From the NCBI GenBank assembly GCA_026707745.1, contig JAPOWG010000003.1:47274-111273 (forward strand): 64,000 bases of DNA. Direction: 5' to 3'. The notes beneath the pieces were generated by a model. It made no database searches. It saw only the letters and a program-made list of their open reading frames with translations, and was not told where the DNA came from. Positions 25,223-34,358 of the stretch are shown here, piece by piece. Made by a program: the position numbers and the translations under genes. The stretch comes from Chloroflexota bacterium (GTDB taxonomy: Bacteria > Chloroflexota > Anaerolineae > Aggregatilineales > Phototrophicaceae). The first letter of the stretch is position 1. Each line of letters begins with the position of its first letter.

Positions 25223-26686
25223 ATGCCCAACAAACCCCACATCATCATCTTCAACCCGGACCAATGGCGCGGCGATGTCATGGGCCACCTCGGCAATCCC
25301 GCTGCGGTGACGCCTAACCTCGACGCGATCATCCAAAGCGATGCCGTCTCCTTTCGTCATGCCTTCTGCCAGAACCCGGTCTGCACGCCCAGCCGCTGCT
25401 CCTTCATGACCGGCTGGTATCCTCATGTGCGCGGGCACCGCACCATGTTCCATATGCTGCGTCCCGACGAGCCTGTGCTGCTCAAATATCTCAAAGACAA
25501 CGGCTATTTCGTCTGGTGGGGCGGTAAAAACGACCTGGTGCCACGGCAGAATGGCTTTGCTGAATACTGCGACCTGAAGTACGAGGCGGGGCGACCGCTT
25601 CGTCCCAATTTGCATCGCGCTGATGAATGGCGCGGCGATCCGGGCGGCGACAATTATTATTCCTTCTACGCCGGGGTGCTCGATACGGGCGATGACGATG
25701 TTTACTACGACAATGACTGGGCGATGGTCGATGGCGCAATTGATCTGATTCGGGACGCGCCCGACGATCAGCCGCTTTGCATCTATTTGCCTCTGGGATA
25801 TCCGCATCCGCCTTATGGCGTGGAAGATCCCTGGTACAGCCAGATCGACCGCGAACTCATCCCGTCACGCCTGCCGACGCCGGATTGGAGCAAGAAACCC
25901 GGACTCACGGCGGGCATCTACCAGCGACAAGGCTTAGGTAGCTGGAGCGAAGAGCGCTTCAGGGAATTGCGCGCGACCTACTACGGCATGTGCGCGCGCG
26001 TCGATGCCCAGTTTGGAAAGCTGGTGGCAGCTTTGCAAGAGCGAGGCATATATGATGACAGCGCCATATTCTTCTTTTCCGATCACGGCGATTTCACCGG
26101 CGATTATGGTCTGGTTGAAAAAACGCAGAATACCTTTGAGGATTGCCTGACGCGGGTACCGCTCATTATCAAGCCGCCGTCGGAGATCCCTGTCCAGCCT
26201 GGCATCCGCGATGCCTTGGTTGAATTGATCGATTTCACAGCCACCGCCTACGAGTATGCCGGCATCGCGCCGGACTATGACCATTTCGGGCGCTCGCTCA
26301 CGCCCTTGCTAACGGGCGCGACAGATGAACATCGCGACGCGGTCTTTTGCGAGGGCGGCCGTTTGTTGGGCGAGGAGCAGGCTATGGAAAAAGACAGCCC
26401 CTCATTCTACGATCCGAGCGGACTGTATTGGCCCCGTGTGCAGTTGCAGGGCAGCGAAGATGGCGAGCACAGCAAGGCAGCAATGTGCCGTACGCCGAAC
26501 TTCAAATATGTCCGACGGCTTTACGAAACCGACGAACTCTATGACCTGCGAGAAGACCCGGGGGAACTGCGCAACCTCATCGACGATCCGGCTTATGCGG
26601 ACGTATTGATAGATCTGCGTGAGCGTATGCTGACCTGGTACCAGACAACTTGCGATGTCGTGCCCTACCAGACCGACGTGCGTTAG
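25223..26686 (+). CDS. Sulfatase (type I, formylglycine-dependent)
   Basis: A 487-residue sulfatase. The maturation motif is C54-T-P-S-R, the canonical CxPSR in which cysteine is converted to formylglycine. The metal-binding segments are PDQWRGD near the N-terminus and FFSDHGDF later. There is no signal peptide, so a cytoplasmic location is likely unless another export route is used. The start at 25223 follows AAAAGGAAAAG. It probably removes sulfate from an imported sugar; the substrate cannot be told. No maturase gene is seen in the window. Confidence 0.9.
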   Translation: MPNKPHIIIFNPDQWRGDVMGHLGNPAAVTPNLDAIIQSDAVSFRHAFCQNPVCTPSRCSFMTGWYPHVRGHRTMFHMLRPDEPVLLKYLKDNGYFVWWGGKNDLVPRQNGFAEYCDLKYEAGRPLRPNLHRADEWRGDPGGDNYYSFYAGVLDTGDDDVYYDNDWAMVDGAIDLIRDAPDDQPLCIYLPLGYPHPPYGVEDPWYSQIDRELIPSRLPTPDWSKKPGLTAGIYQRQGLGSWSEERFRELRATYYGMCARVDAQFGKLVAALQERGIYDDSAIFFFSDHGDFTGDYGLVEKTQNTFEDCLTRVPLIIKPPSEIPVQPGIRDALVELIDFTATAYEYAGIAPDYDHFGRSLTPLLTGATDEHRDAVFCEGGRLLGEEQAMEKDSPSFYDPSGLYWPRVQLQGSEDGEHSKAAMCRTPNFKYVRRLYETDELYDLREDPGELRNLIDDPAYADVLIDLRERMLTWYQTTCDVVPYQTDVR

Positions 26687-26715
26687 TTAACTTCCCAATC
26701 TTGTTTTTTGGATTG

Positions 26716-28446
26716 TCATCGGCAGCCGGCGGTCACACCGTATTGCAAAAGCAGCCGTTGATTCGCGGGTATATCGTCCAAGCTGCACTCGGCGCCATTA
26801 CTCCAAATGATGCGCAGATCGGCCGCCGTAGAAGCGCCAAGCCCAAAGTGCAATTCCTGTTGATTGTTGCCGCCAAGCCCGGAACCGATTTTGACCGTTT
26901 GCATCTGCGTCGAGCCGGCCTCCCTGCTTAGGTAGACCTTGCTGCCGACGGCGTCTCGATTGACATCACCGCCGCCGCGCAAGCTCAAGGCAAGCCAGCG
27001 ATTGTCGTTGCCCTGATTTTGATACAGGCGATAGCCGCTGTTCCAATTGCCCGTGACCAGATCCAGGTCGCCATCGCGGTCGTAATCGGCATAGGCGACG
27101 CCCAACGTGGCCAGAGGCGCATCTATGCCGCTCCCGTGGCTAACATCGACGAAAGAACGATGCCTGTTGTTGCGGAAAAGGGCGTCAGGCAATTCGTTCA
27201 TGAAGCTGACTTCCAGCTCGGGAAAGGTCTGAAAATACTGGGTGGTGGCGACATACAGGTCTTGCCAGCCGTCATTGTCAAAGTCGAAGAAGACCGCTCC
27301 CCAGCCCACGCCTTCATCCGGACCCATATTGATGGCGGAACCGGTAGAGCGGGCGCGATTCCTGAAGCCGCCGGCTCCGTCATTCATCATCAGGTGCATT
27401 TGATAGACCATGTCCGTGATGTACAGGTCCAGATCGCCGTCGTTGTCGTAATCGCTGGCGTCCAGTCCCATCCCGTTGATGAACAGATCGGTCCCGGACT
27501 CGCCAGAAATATCTGTAAAGCACCAATGCCCGCAACCCGCGCCATCGTTTCGCCAGAGCACATTGCCGATTTCGTTCTGCATTTTGTCGTTGACGACATA
27601 GAGATCAAGATCGCCGTCGCCATCGTAGTCGAGGAAACCGGGCGCGAAACCAGCGCCCAAGGTCAGCCTGTATTCCAGCATGGCGGAAACATCTGTGAAG
27701 CTGCCATCGCCGTTGTTGAGATAGAGGCGATCCTGCTGCGCCGAGAAATCGACCGGATCGCATTCGGGGTAGCAGGACCAATTGGTCACATACAGGTCCA
27801 ACCAGCCGTCGCTGTTGTAATCGCCGAAGGCCGCCGATGTGCCTTTGCCCGTATCTCCTACGCCTGCTTCCAGGGTCACATCGCTGAATCCAGCGCCGGC
27901 TTCATTGTGGAAGAGCGTATTGGCGCCGTAATTGACCACATAAAGATCGAGCCAGCCATCGTTGTTGTAATCCGCCCAGACGACGCCCCCGCTCGGTCTA
28001 TCCGGCAGACTGAGATTTTGCGAGAACTCGGAGACGGAAAAACTGCCATCCTGATTGTTGCGATAGAGTACATTGGGATCGAGGTTGCCAGTGACATAGA
28101 GATCGACCCAACCGTCACGATCATAATCGCCCCAAGCCTGCCCGATCGCCAGATAGCCTTGTAACGCCTCTTTATCGTCCCAGATGCCGCGGTGCGTCGC
28201 CGTGATGCCGGCTTCGGCGCTGACATCGGTGAATATGGGCTGCCCGGACTGGGCGGACGCGACGGCAGCAATGAAAAGCGACAGGGCGAGTGTCAGTAGA
28301 ATTGCCCCCCATCCCCGGCCCCTTCCCGAAGTGCAGTGTCTATGCACATCCGCAAAGAAGGAAGGAGGGCGAATAATACCGAAAAATGAGAGTAAAGCCC
28401 TCTCCTTCTTTATGGGAGCCCGGGGGTGGAGGCTAGCTCGCATCAT
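26716..28446 (-). CDS. Secreted FG-GAP/ASPIC-UnbV repeat protein (CRTAC1-like)
   Basis: The protein has at least seven calcium-loop repeats of the D-x-D/N-x-D-G type (DYDRDGWVDLYV, DYNNDGWLDLYV, DYDGDGDLDLYV and so on), which build a beta-propeller, and ends in an ASPIC/UnbV domain (GSKVYLS, GSGLGGNNQQELHFGLG). A signal peptide-like stretch (ILLTLALSLFIAAVASA) precedes QSGQP. The start is uncertain because the 5' end is a palindromic repeat element: ATG at 28446/28443 just after the upstream stop, or GTG at 28347 directly before the signal peptide. The gene is convergent with the sulfatase. It is likely a cell-surface or extracellular binding protein. Confidence 0.8.
   Translation of the reverse strand: MMRASLHPRAPIKKERALLSFFGIIRPPSFFADVHRHCTSGRGRGWGAILLTLALSLFIAAVASAQSGQPIFTDVSAEAGITATHRGIWDDKEALQGYLAIGQAWGDYDRDGWVDLYVTGNLDPNVLYRNNQDGSFSVSEFSQNLSLPDRPSGGVVWADYNNDGWLDLYVVNYGANTLFHNEAGAGFSDVTLEAGVGDTGKGTSAAFGDYNSDGWLDLYVTNWSCYPECDPVDFSAQQDRLYLNNGDGSFTDVSAMLEYRLTLGAGFAPGFLDYDGDGDLDLYVVNDKMQNEIGNVLWRNDGAGCGHWCFTDISGESGTDLFINGMGLDASDYDNDGDLDLYITDMVYQMHLMMNDGAGGFRNRARSTGSAINMGPDEGVGWGAVFFDFDNDGWQDLYVATTQYFQTFPELEVSFMNELPDALFRNNRHRSFVDVSHGSGIDAPLATLGVAYADYDRDGDLDLVTGNWNSGYRLYQNQGNDNRWLALSLRGGGDVNRDAVGSKVYLSREAGSTQMQTVKIGSGLGGNNQQELHFGLGASTAADLRIIWSNGAECSLDDIPANQRLLLQYGVTAGCR
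28301..28432. repeat. G/C-rich palindromic repeat at the 5' end of the FG-GAP gene
   Basis: On the minus strand it reads GGGAAGGGGCCGGGGATGGGG, the same tail as in the elements at 32936 and 45935. A second hairpin uses GAAGGAGGGC (28361-28370) and GCCCTCTCCTTC (28397-28408). The element covers the codons that would precede the signal peptide. Confidence 0.6.
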
Positions 28447-28456
28447 TTTGTTGGAC

Positions 28457-30067
28457 CTACCGCGCCGTACGCCGCGCATAGGGCGGCCAATCCAGAGGAA
28501 TGCCCAATTGATCTTTCAGCAACCATTGAAAATCGCGCAAATGCGTCTCGGTATTACGTACCTGCCGCGGCGTCAGGCTTCTGTCCAGGCAATATGCCGC
28601 CAGGGCGCCGGCCGCCTCGCCGATATTCCATTCCACTGGATGCAGGCGGTAGCAGCCGTTGGTGATATGCGTCACGCCCAGGTTCTTGCAAGCGGGCAGC
28701 AGGTTTTCGACGCGGCGGGGTATCAACGAGCCGAGCGGGATTTGAAACGGGAAGCAGCTAATGTCAATATAGTTGCGCAAGCCGGTGCTGGGGTGTAGAT
28801 CGATGCGGTAGCTGCCAATACCGACGCTGTCGTCGAATTGCTCGGCGGTGTCCATACCTTCGCGCTGCTGGACGCCGACGTGCTCTTCCAGCACTGTGAA
28901 TTCGGCCAGGATGCGCCGCGCTTCGCGGACGTAGACGTACTTCGCCATACCGTCGGTGGTGCCGACGATGTCGGGGCGGAGGCGCAAGCCGGGATAGCCG
29001 TAGCCCTTGCCGTCCGAGCGGGGCGCCTCGGTCTGCATCCAGTAAAGCATGGAGTAGCTCAATTGCTTGCATTCTCGCAGCGCCGCTTGTTTCGTCTCTT
29101 CGTCGACGCCCAGTAAGGGCTTCAGCCAGTAATCGATCTGGGGCCAATTGACCAGTGTGATATCACTGCGGAAGCTCCCTTCCGGATAATGGTCTTTGTA
29201 AAGGATGCGGCGGAAATGCCAGAGATCGCCCGGCCCGCCGGTATATCGGTGACGAAAATCGGCGTGGAAGATTTGGCGATGCACCGGCTCCAGCGTAATC
29301 GGGCTGGAATAATACCAACTCAACTGTTTGTCCGGCCAAAAGTCCGCCTTGTACTCGCGCCAAAAATTGTAGTCTTCCGGCTTGTCTATCGTGTGATCTT
29401 CGCCTTCCAGGTGATCTATGGCGAAGCACCAGGAAATCGCCTGCTGATCGAGCGGCAGCGGATCGCCCGCGACGGCGTGCATCTCGCCGGTTTGCGCTTG
29501 ACTTTCTACGCCGATAATAGACTCAACATCCGCCAGTTCCAGCAAGTCGCCCAGCTCGGTGGCATCGAGGATGTATGGCGCGGAAACCATGACTTTATCG
29601 CCGGTCTGTGTATTTTCGAGCGTCACCGCCGAGACGCGGTCGCCATCGGTCTCGGCCGCCACGGGAATGTGATAGAGCAGCACGTCCAACTGCATGCTGG
29701 AACGGTAAGGCGCCAGCATCTCTTCTATCACCGCCAGGCCGATGCGCGGCTCGTGACAGAGGCGGCTGACGTTGCCCTGGCCCGGATTCCAGTTCATGGT
29801 ATGCCGCGCTTTGTCGGTCAGAGGATAGTTGCGACGATAGTAGTCGCGCACGCCATCGGAAAAGCGCATATATGTCGCCGTCGCGCCGCATTGATCGACC
29901 CAGGGATTTTCGTCGGGCGGCACGGCTTGCGCGGTCAGCTGACCGCCGATCCAGTCGGTCTCTTCACTCATGATGACCGATTTGCCCATACGCAGCGCGG
30001 AAAGAGCAGCGCCTATGGCGCCCGTCCCGCCGCCTACGATCAAGATATCTGTGCTGCGTTCTTTCAT
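28457..30067 (-). CDS. FAD-dependent oxidoreductase (FAD_oxidored family)
   Basis: A 536-residue flavoprotein with the dinucleotide-binding loop VGGGTGAIGAALSA at residues 11-24 and ESVIM/SEETDWIGGQLTAQ after it. A conserved PYILDATELGDLL segment and the C-terminal LLPACKNLGVTHITNG, HPVEWNIGEAAGALA are typical of the PF12831-type FAD oxidoreductases often found with glycan- and sugar-utilisation genes. AGGCAGGAA precedes the start. It follows the PhyH-like gene by 21 bp in a minus-strand operon and shares its fold with the gene at 30998-32788. The substrate is unknown. Confidence 0.8.
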   Translation of the reverse strand: MKERSTDILIVGGGTGAIGAALSALRMGKSVIMSEETDWIGGQLTAQAVPPDENPWVDQCGATATYMRFSDGVRDYYRRNYPLTDKARHTMNWNPGQGNVSRLCHEPRIGLAVIEEMLAPYRSSMQLDVLLYHIPVAAETDGDRVSAVTLENTQTGDKVMVSAPYILDATELGDLLELADVESIIGVESQAQTGEMHAVAGDPLPLDQQAISWCFAIDHLEGEDHTIDKPEDYNFWREYKADFWPDKQLSWYYSSPITLEPVHRQIFHADFRHRYTGGPGDLWHFRRILYKDHYPEGSFRSDITLVNWPQIDYWLKPLLGVDEETKQAALRECKQLSYSMLYWMQTEAPRSDGKGYGYPGLRLRPDIVGTTDGMAKYVYVREARRILAEFTVLEEHVGVQQREGMDTAEQFDDSVGIGSYRIDLHPSTGLRNYIDISCFPFQIPLGSLIPRRVENLLPACKNLGVTHITNGCYRLHPVEWNIGEAAGALAAYCLDRSLTPRQVRNTETHLRDFQWLLKDQLGIPLDWPPYARRTAR

Positions 30068-30088
30068 GGTTCCTGCCTCAATGCCTAA

Positions 30089-30991
30089 TCACGCTTGTAT
30101 CACAGGCTGTTCTTGCCCCGCGGAGGTCCCGACAAAATGTTCTCGGCTCTGAAATGACTTGTAATCATATCCATTCTCGGCGCACCAATCGGCTATTGGA
30201 TTGGCGCCACCGGTAAAGTCAAAGTTTTCGCTGTCATCGACCGGTTCGCCGACGAGATAGCGCTCGATCGGCGACAGTTTTTCCACCAGCTCGGGGGCTT
30301 GCTGCCGATAATCTGTTGGCGTGACCCAATCGTAAGAATAGCCGACCATGACGGCTTTTCGAGTACGATCGGTCAAATTGGCCGCGCCGGCGTGCCAGGT
30401 GCGGTTTTCGAAGAAGACGCAATCGCCCGGGTTCAGCAATGGCTCAACCTTGGTGGCCGGATCGACCTGGTCCTGCGGTATCTCGATCGGTTCTTTGAGT
30501 TGATTGCTGCCGGCGGCCATCATGGTGACGCCCGTATTGGGTTCGCTCAAATCGGTGAGATAGTAGGCGACCTTTAGCGAATGACGCGGGATATGTTTGT
30601 CTCCCAAATCGCGCATGGACATGTAATGGTCGCGGTGCCAGCCTGGAATACGTCCGGTATCGGGCGATCCCGGCGGATCAGGATGGCGGAAGATCAAATG
30701 GCTCGTCAAGAGCGACAAATACGGGCTGAGCAACTGGGCCACGATTGGGAAGACCTTGGGGTTGGTGATCAGCGGCAGGAAGGCGTCGTCCATCGATACG
30801 CAATTTCGAAAGCCATCGTACAAGCCGCCCGGCCTGCGCTGGCGATTTAGCTCGCGATCGGAGGCGATCAGCCGATCGCCGGCCTCGATCAACGACGAAA
30901 CGGTCTCGCTATCCAGCGCGCCGCGCACTATCAAATATCCTTCTTCATCGAATTGTTGTTTTTGTTCCGGTGTTACTTTTACAAATTCCAT
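30089..30991 (-). CDS. Phytanoyl-CoA dioxygenase family (Fe(II)/2-oxoglutarate) protein
   Basis: A 300-residue PhyH-type oxygenase. The iron triad is H119-x-D121 (WHRDHY) and H200 (RTWHAG), with R211 (TDRTRKAV) placed to hold 2-oxoglutarate. Bacterial members hydroxylate diverse small molecules, not only phytanoyl-CoA. It is sandwiched between two FAD oxidoreductases in one minus-strand operon (7 bp and 21 bp gaps), which suggests a short oxidative pathway. A GGAGGG site lies upstream of the ATG. Confidence 0.88.
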   Translation of the reverse strand: MEFVKVTPEQKQQFDEEGYLIVRGALDSETVSSLIEAGDRLIASDRELNRQRRPGGLYDGFRNCVSMDDAFLPLITNPKVFPIVAQLLSPYLSLLTSHLIFRHPDPPGSPDTGRIPGWHRDHYMSMRDLGDKHIPRHSLKVAYYLTDLSEPNTGVTMMAAGSNQLKEPIEIPQDQVDPATKVEPLLNPGDCVFFENRTWHAGAANLTDRTRKAVMVGYSYDWVTPTDYRQQAPELVEKLSPIERYLVGEPVDDSENFDFTGGANPIADWCAENGYDYKSFQSREHFVGTSAGQEQPVIQA

Positions 30992-30997
30992 CGCCTG

Positions 30998-32788
30998 CTA
31001 ACCCTCCACTCCCGCATAAAGCGCGGCTTGTTCTGCATCTGTTCGCTTGCTGACTTCAGCATACATTCTATCCAAGAGTTGCCGGCGTGTCTCTTCGAAA
31101 TCGGCTAATTCCGGCGTATTGGCCCAGGTCGCCCACTGAACCCGGTCTTCGCCCGAGACCAACTCGTCGAGCTTCGCTTGATAGCCGTCGCCCAGGAAAC
31201 CACGCAAAGCAAAGTATTGCAGCGCTTCATAGTTGGGGTCGCCGGGCGCTGCGTCCTCGTAGTAGGTCAAGACCGCGCCGGCGGCCAGCAGACGCCGCTG
31301 CAATTCGACCACGTTGACTTCCCGGACCGAGCTGCTGTCGTCCAAACTAACGTTGATGGCTTCGCCCGCCGCTTCCCCCAGCGCCATCCAGCATGGTTCC
31401 ATGCGCAGCGTGCTGAAGCCGATATGCGTACCGGAAGCCGGCACGGGAATCAGCAGGTTCTCGACTTCCAGCGGCACGATGACGCCGTAGGGGACGCTGT
31501 AGGGCGTGGTGGGGTAAGTGAAAATGCCGTCAGTATGCGGGCGTCCCTCTTCGCGTTTCAGGCAGGCGTGCGAATCCAGGGCGTAGTGGCTGGCGGTGAT
31601 GCTCGTCATATGCGCGCGCGAACCTCGCTTGGACAAGGCGTCGTGCGCGGTGAAGAGGTACTCGCCGCGGATGCGCCGTCCCTCGCGCACATAGATCTGC
31701 CGCGGGAAGTTGCCATTGTCTGCAAATTCGTCGCTGGCCAGCCCCCAGCGATTGCAGCGCTCGCGAAAGTCCGCCGGCAAGTCGGGATCATTCTGCACAA
31801 AATAGAAAAGACCGAGGATATAGTCGCGCAGGCGTCCCGCAAAGCGATCGCGCCAATCCCAACTCGCGGTGGGGTAGGGCCAGTTTTCCTCCGGCAGATC
31901 TGTCGAGATGAAGGCAGCGTGCTGATTATTGCCGTCGACCTTGCCGTTGGGCACAGTCACCATATTGGTGATTGCTCCGATGCCGTCGAATTCCATCGGC
32001 GTCGGCGGCCCGGCAAAGCGATTGAGTCGCACATCATCAATCAGCGAGACGTATTCTTCGCGGTTGTATGAGCGCGGTTTTTTGATCTTTGTCATGTTTG
32101 ATTCGACGGTCGTCAGCGGCAGGCGATAGTTGTAGGACTGCACGGCGTTGTCGCCTTGCCCGGTGGAGTAATATTCGTCTACCGGAGCGCCCCAGCGCTG
32201 GTAGAATTTGCCGGCGCAGGGTTCGCCGAATTTATCGGCGCCTTCGCGCCCCAGCATGTAAGGGGCGCCGGCGGCCGCTGCCAGATCGCCCTCGTAAGTG
32301 GCGTCGACGAAAACGGAGGCGCTGTAAATTTCTTCGGCTCCGGTCTCACGGTTGACGATTTTGATCTGGCGCAAGGCGACGCCCTCTTTGATAGCATTGC
32401 TCGGCTCGTGGTTGAATTGCCGCATCGTGCGGACTTCCAGATTGTCTCCCTGTTCCGCGATCATATCGTGCAGGATCATTTCGGCGACATGCGGCTCGAA
32501 GCGGTAGCCCTCCGTACAGTCGATGACCTGCTGTGAATCCGCGCCGTATTTGTCGACGTAGTGCTGTTTGACGCGCCTAACGAAATCCAGGAAAAGCCCG
32601 CCTGTCGCGCCCTTGGTATGGATATCGGTCGCACCCAGTCCGTTCGCGGGCAAACCGCCGACATGTAAGCTGCGTTCGAGAATGACGGCGCGCCGTCCTG
32701 CGCGAGCGACTGCAATGCCCGTCATGATGCCGGCCGGCGTGCCGCCTACGATGACTGCGTCGAAGTCAAGGTTTGAGGAGGATGACAT
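30998..32788 (-). CDS. FAD-dependent oxidoreductase (FAD_oxidored family), larger paralog
   Basis: A 596-residue flavoprotein. The start at 32788 is chosen because AAGGAGA lies just upstream and the FAD loop (AVIVGGTPAGIMTGIAVARAG) follows at once; upstream in-frame codons to 32989 run through repeat DNA. Other landmarks are VDATYEGDLAAAAGA, FIMPTGTH-like PVPASGTHIGFSTLRMEPCWM and GEAAGEAIN. It resembles the gene at 28457-30067 in fold and C-terminal motifs. It heads the minus-strand operon FAD oxidoreductase, PhyH, FAD oxidoreductase, FG-GAP protein. Substrate unknown. Confidence 0.8.
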   Translation of the reverse strand: MSSSSNLDFDAVIVGGTPAGIMTGIAVARAGRRAVILERSLHVGGLPANGLGATDIHTKGATGGLFLDFVRRVKQHYVDKYGADSQQVIDCTEGYRFEPHVAEMILHDMIAEQGDNLEVRTMRQFNHEPSNAIKEGVALRQIKIVNRETGAEEIYSASVFVDATYEGDLAAAAGAPYMLGREGADKFGEPCAGKFYQRWGAPVDEYYSTGQGDNAVQSYNYRLPLTTVESNMTKIKKPRSYNREEYVSLIDDVRLNRFAGPPTPMEFDGIGAITNMVTVPNGKVDGNNQHAAFISTDLPEENWPYPTASWDWRDRFAGRLRDYILGLFYFVQNDPDLPADFRERCNRWGLASDEFADNGNFPRQIYVREGRRIRGEYLFTAHDALSKRGSRAHMTSITASHYALDSHACLKREEGRPHTDGIFTYPTTPYSVPYGVIVPLEVENLLIPVPASGTHIGFSTLRMEPCWMALGEAAGEAINVSLDDSSSVREVNVVELQRRLLAAGAVLTYYEDAAPGDPNYEALQYFALRGFLGDGYQAKLDELVSGEDRVQWATWANTPELADFEETRRQLLDRMYAEVSKRTDAEQAALYAGVEG

Positions 32789-32824
32789 CAATTCTCCTTC
32801 AGCCTTTGGTCTACCCCCCTCAAT

Positions 32825-32844
32825 CCCCCCATAGCTATGGGGGG
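32825..32844. repeat. Perfect 20-bp palindrome
   Basis: CCCCCCATAG followed directly by CTATGGGGGG. It lies about 37 bp upstream of the FAD oxidoreductase start on the minus strand and could be an operator or part of the dispersed repeat family. Confidence 0.6.
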
Positions 32845-32935
32845 AAGCTCGTATCGACTTTGCTTCAACAAGAGTTTTCTGATTGTGATAGTGTCGATAA
32901 CTGCTGTGTTCAAACGAATTCGCGCTATGTTGGCT

Positions 32936-32980
32936 CCCCTTCTCCGTTGCAACGGGGAAGGGGCCGGGGGATGGGGTAGA
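32936..32980. repeat. G/C-rich palindromic repeat with G-rich tail
   Basis: A 14-bp stem with one mismatch (CCCCTTCTCCGTTG at 32936-32949, CAACGGGGAAGGGG at 32950-32963), then CCGGGGGATGGGGTAGA. The tail matches the elements at 5943, 28301 and 45935. Confidence 0.7.
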
Positions 32981-33044
32981 AAAAGACATGTTGGCGCTAT
33001 GGAGTACCGGACAAGCCTTACAAGTTCGCCGCGTGTAGCCGAAG

Positions 33045-33091
33045 TCTCCCCCACTGCATTGGGTCGCGTAGACACTGACCTACGGGGGAGA
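33045..33091. repeat. Inverted repeat with 31-bp loop
   Basis: TCTCCCCC (33045-33052) and GGGGGAGA (33084-33091). It belongs to the same repeat-rich spacer; its role is not clear. Confidence 0.4.
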
Positions 33092-33119
33092 TTTAGAGGG
33101 GGGTTGACTATCATGACCT

Positions 33120-33458
33120 TCATTCCTTCAGCGCCAAAGAAACCAGAACTGTAATTTGATTGTCAGGCTCGAGCGTTCCGATGAAACGCAGAAAACCGCC
33201 GAAGTGAGAAACCTTGCAGAACGCGACTTGGTCTTTGTTCGGCGGCAGGTCGAAAGTGGCGCCTTCGTCGACCCAGTGGATGCCGTCGGCCGAGATCTGT
33301 ACGCGGGCTGTTCCGGCGAAGTCGGGCGAAACTTCCAGCGCGCGCACGAAGAAGATCGCTTCGCTGGCCCAAGCGGCCTCGTAGGGTTCGCTGGCGAATT
33401 CGCCCTTCCAGATGACATTCCGTTCAACAGTCGCGGTATAGCTTCGTCTGAGCGCCAT
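33120..33458 (-). CDS. Hypothetical protein, 112 residues
   Basis: A small beta-rich protein without signal peptide. Segments such as FVRALEVSPDFAGTARVQISADGIHWVDEG and FGGFLRFIGTLEP look like a beta-sandwich that binds or measures a ligand. It starts 2 bp after the stop of the 284-residue gene upstream on the minus strand, so the two are very likely co-translated and probably act together. I do not recognise a named family with certainty. Confidence 0.65.
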   Translation of the reverse strand: MALRRSYTATVERNVIWKGEFASEPYEAAWASEAIFFVRALEVSPDFAGTARVQISADGIHWVDEGATFDLPPNKDQVAFCKVSHFGGFLRFIGTLEPDNQITVLVSLALKE

Positions 33459-33460
33459 GA

Positions 33461-34315
33461 TTAAAACTCCCCGCTGAGCAGCACAGAATCGAGATAGAGG
33501 AAGGCGCGCTTATCACGATTGGTCTGCACCCAGAAGGCGGCGTTGAGCATGCAGTTCAGGTTGGGCATGGCCGGGATAGTGATGTATTTCAGCGCCGCGC
33601 CGTCGTAGACGAGGTCATTGCATTGGAAGCCGAGGAAGCGCCGTTCAGCGAGGTCAAAGTTCACGCGCAGATAGTGCCAGTTCATCTTGGTGGCTATTTC
33701 GTTGTAGCAAAGCTCTTGCGCCGGCACGTCGACAAATTCCCAGAATTCGGGTCCGAGATGCGGGGTCGAGACCGTCTCGCCTCTATCGCCGATCTTCTGG
33801 AAGGCAGGCGTCTCGCCTTTGACTTGCCAGCGATTGATCATCTCGCCGCCTTGCGCGTTGAGATAACGTAAATGCGGCATCCAGCGGATGTCTGGGTTCA
33901 TGCCGTCTTGCAAATCGAATAGAACGCCGAATGCGCGGATATCGTCAGCGGAGAGACGCAATTCTGAGGCCTCCGGCTTGAAACAGAAATAGGCTTCCAG
34001 TTGAACGGGTCCCGGCTTGCGAAACGTCACCCGCTTGATGCTGGTTGCCAGTGACCCTTCACGCGCTCGACTGGCAAGCTTTAGGGCATAGGTGCCTTCC
34101 ATTGAACCCGCCGTGCCGGTATCCCACATCGTCAAATTGCTGATCATCGGCGGCCGATAATCGGCGGAGAGCGGTATGATCGAGTCCAGCGTATGCTCAT
34201 AATTGCCGATCAATTCGGACCAGCCGTTCACGCCTTCGTCGAAGTCATCATAGAAGATGATTCGCTTCAGGGGATCGAAGCGGCTAAGGCGGGGATCGAC
34301 CGAGTAGATGCTCAA
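33461..34315 (-). CDS. Uncharacterised 284-residue protein (DUF6772-like)
   Basis: The reading frame begins with TTG at 34315, supported by AAGGAGG eight bases upstream; no ATG fits the conserved N-terminus. The protein has FYDDFDEGVNGWSEL near residue 22, TMWDTGTAGSMEGTYALKL near 82 and many aromatic beta-strand segments, like a jelly-roll carbohydrate-binding fold. It reminds me of the DUF6772 group, but this is from memory. No signal peptide. It is followed by the 112-residue gene and preceded by a 43-bp gap from the small gene at 34359. Confidence 0.65.
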   Translation of the reverse strand: MSIYSVDPRLSRFDPLKRIIFYDDFDEGVNGWSELIGNYEHTLDSIIPLSADYRPPMISNLTMWDTGTAGSMEGTYALKLASRAREGSLATSIKRVTFRKPGPVQLEAYFCFKPEASELRLSADDIRAFGVLFDLQDGMNPDIRWMPHLRYLNAQGGEMINRWQVKGETPAFQKIGDRGETVSTPHLGPEFWEFVDVPAQELCYNEIATKMNWHYLRVNFDLAERRFLGFQCNDLVYDGAALKYITIPAMPNLNCMLNAAFWVQTNRDKRAFLYLDSVLLSGEF

Positions 34316-34358
34316 GATGTTTGCCTCCTTATGATTCCTGCCCTTAGTAAGAAAATGT

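Larger units (their letters stand above)
32789..33119. other. Intergenic region of 331 bp rich in palindromes
   Basis: No gene is supported. It holds a perfect 20-bp palindrome, a hairpin with a G-rich tail and a third, longer-looped inverted repeat, listed separately. It separates two minus-strand gene groups, so a promoter for the FAD oxidoreductase operon should lie here, but none stands out. Confidence 0.6.

Noticed and set aside
27019..28164. Plus-strand open frame of 381 codons with repeated Ile/Val/Ala strings
   Set aside because: The periodicity comes from the reverse complement of the D-x-D-x-D-G repeats of the FG-GAP gene.
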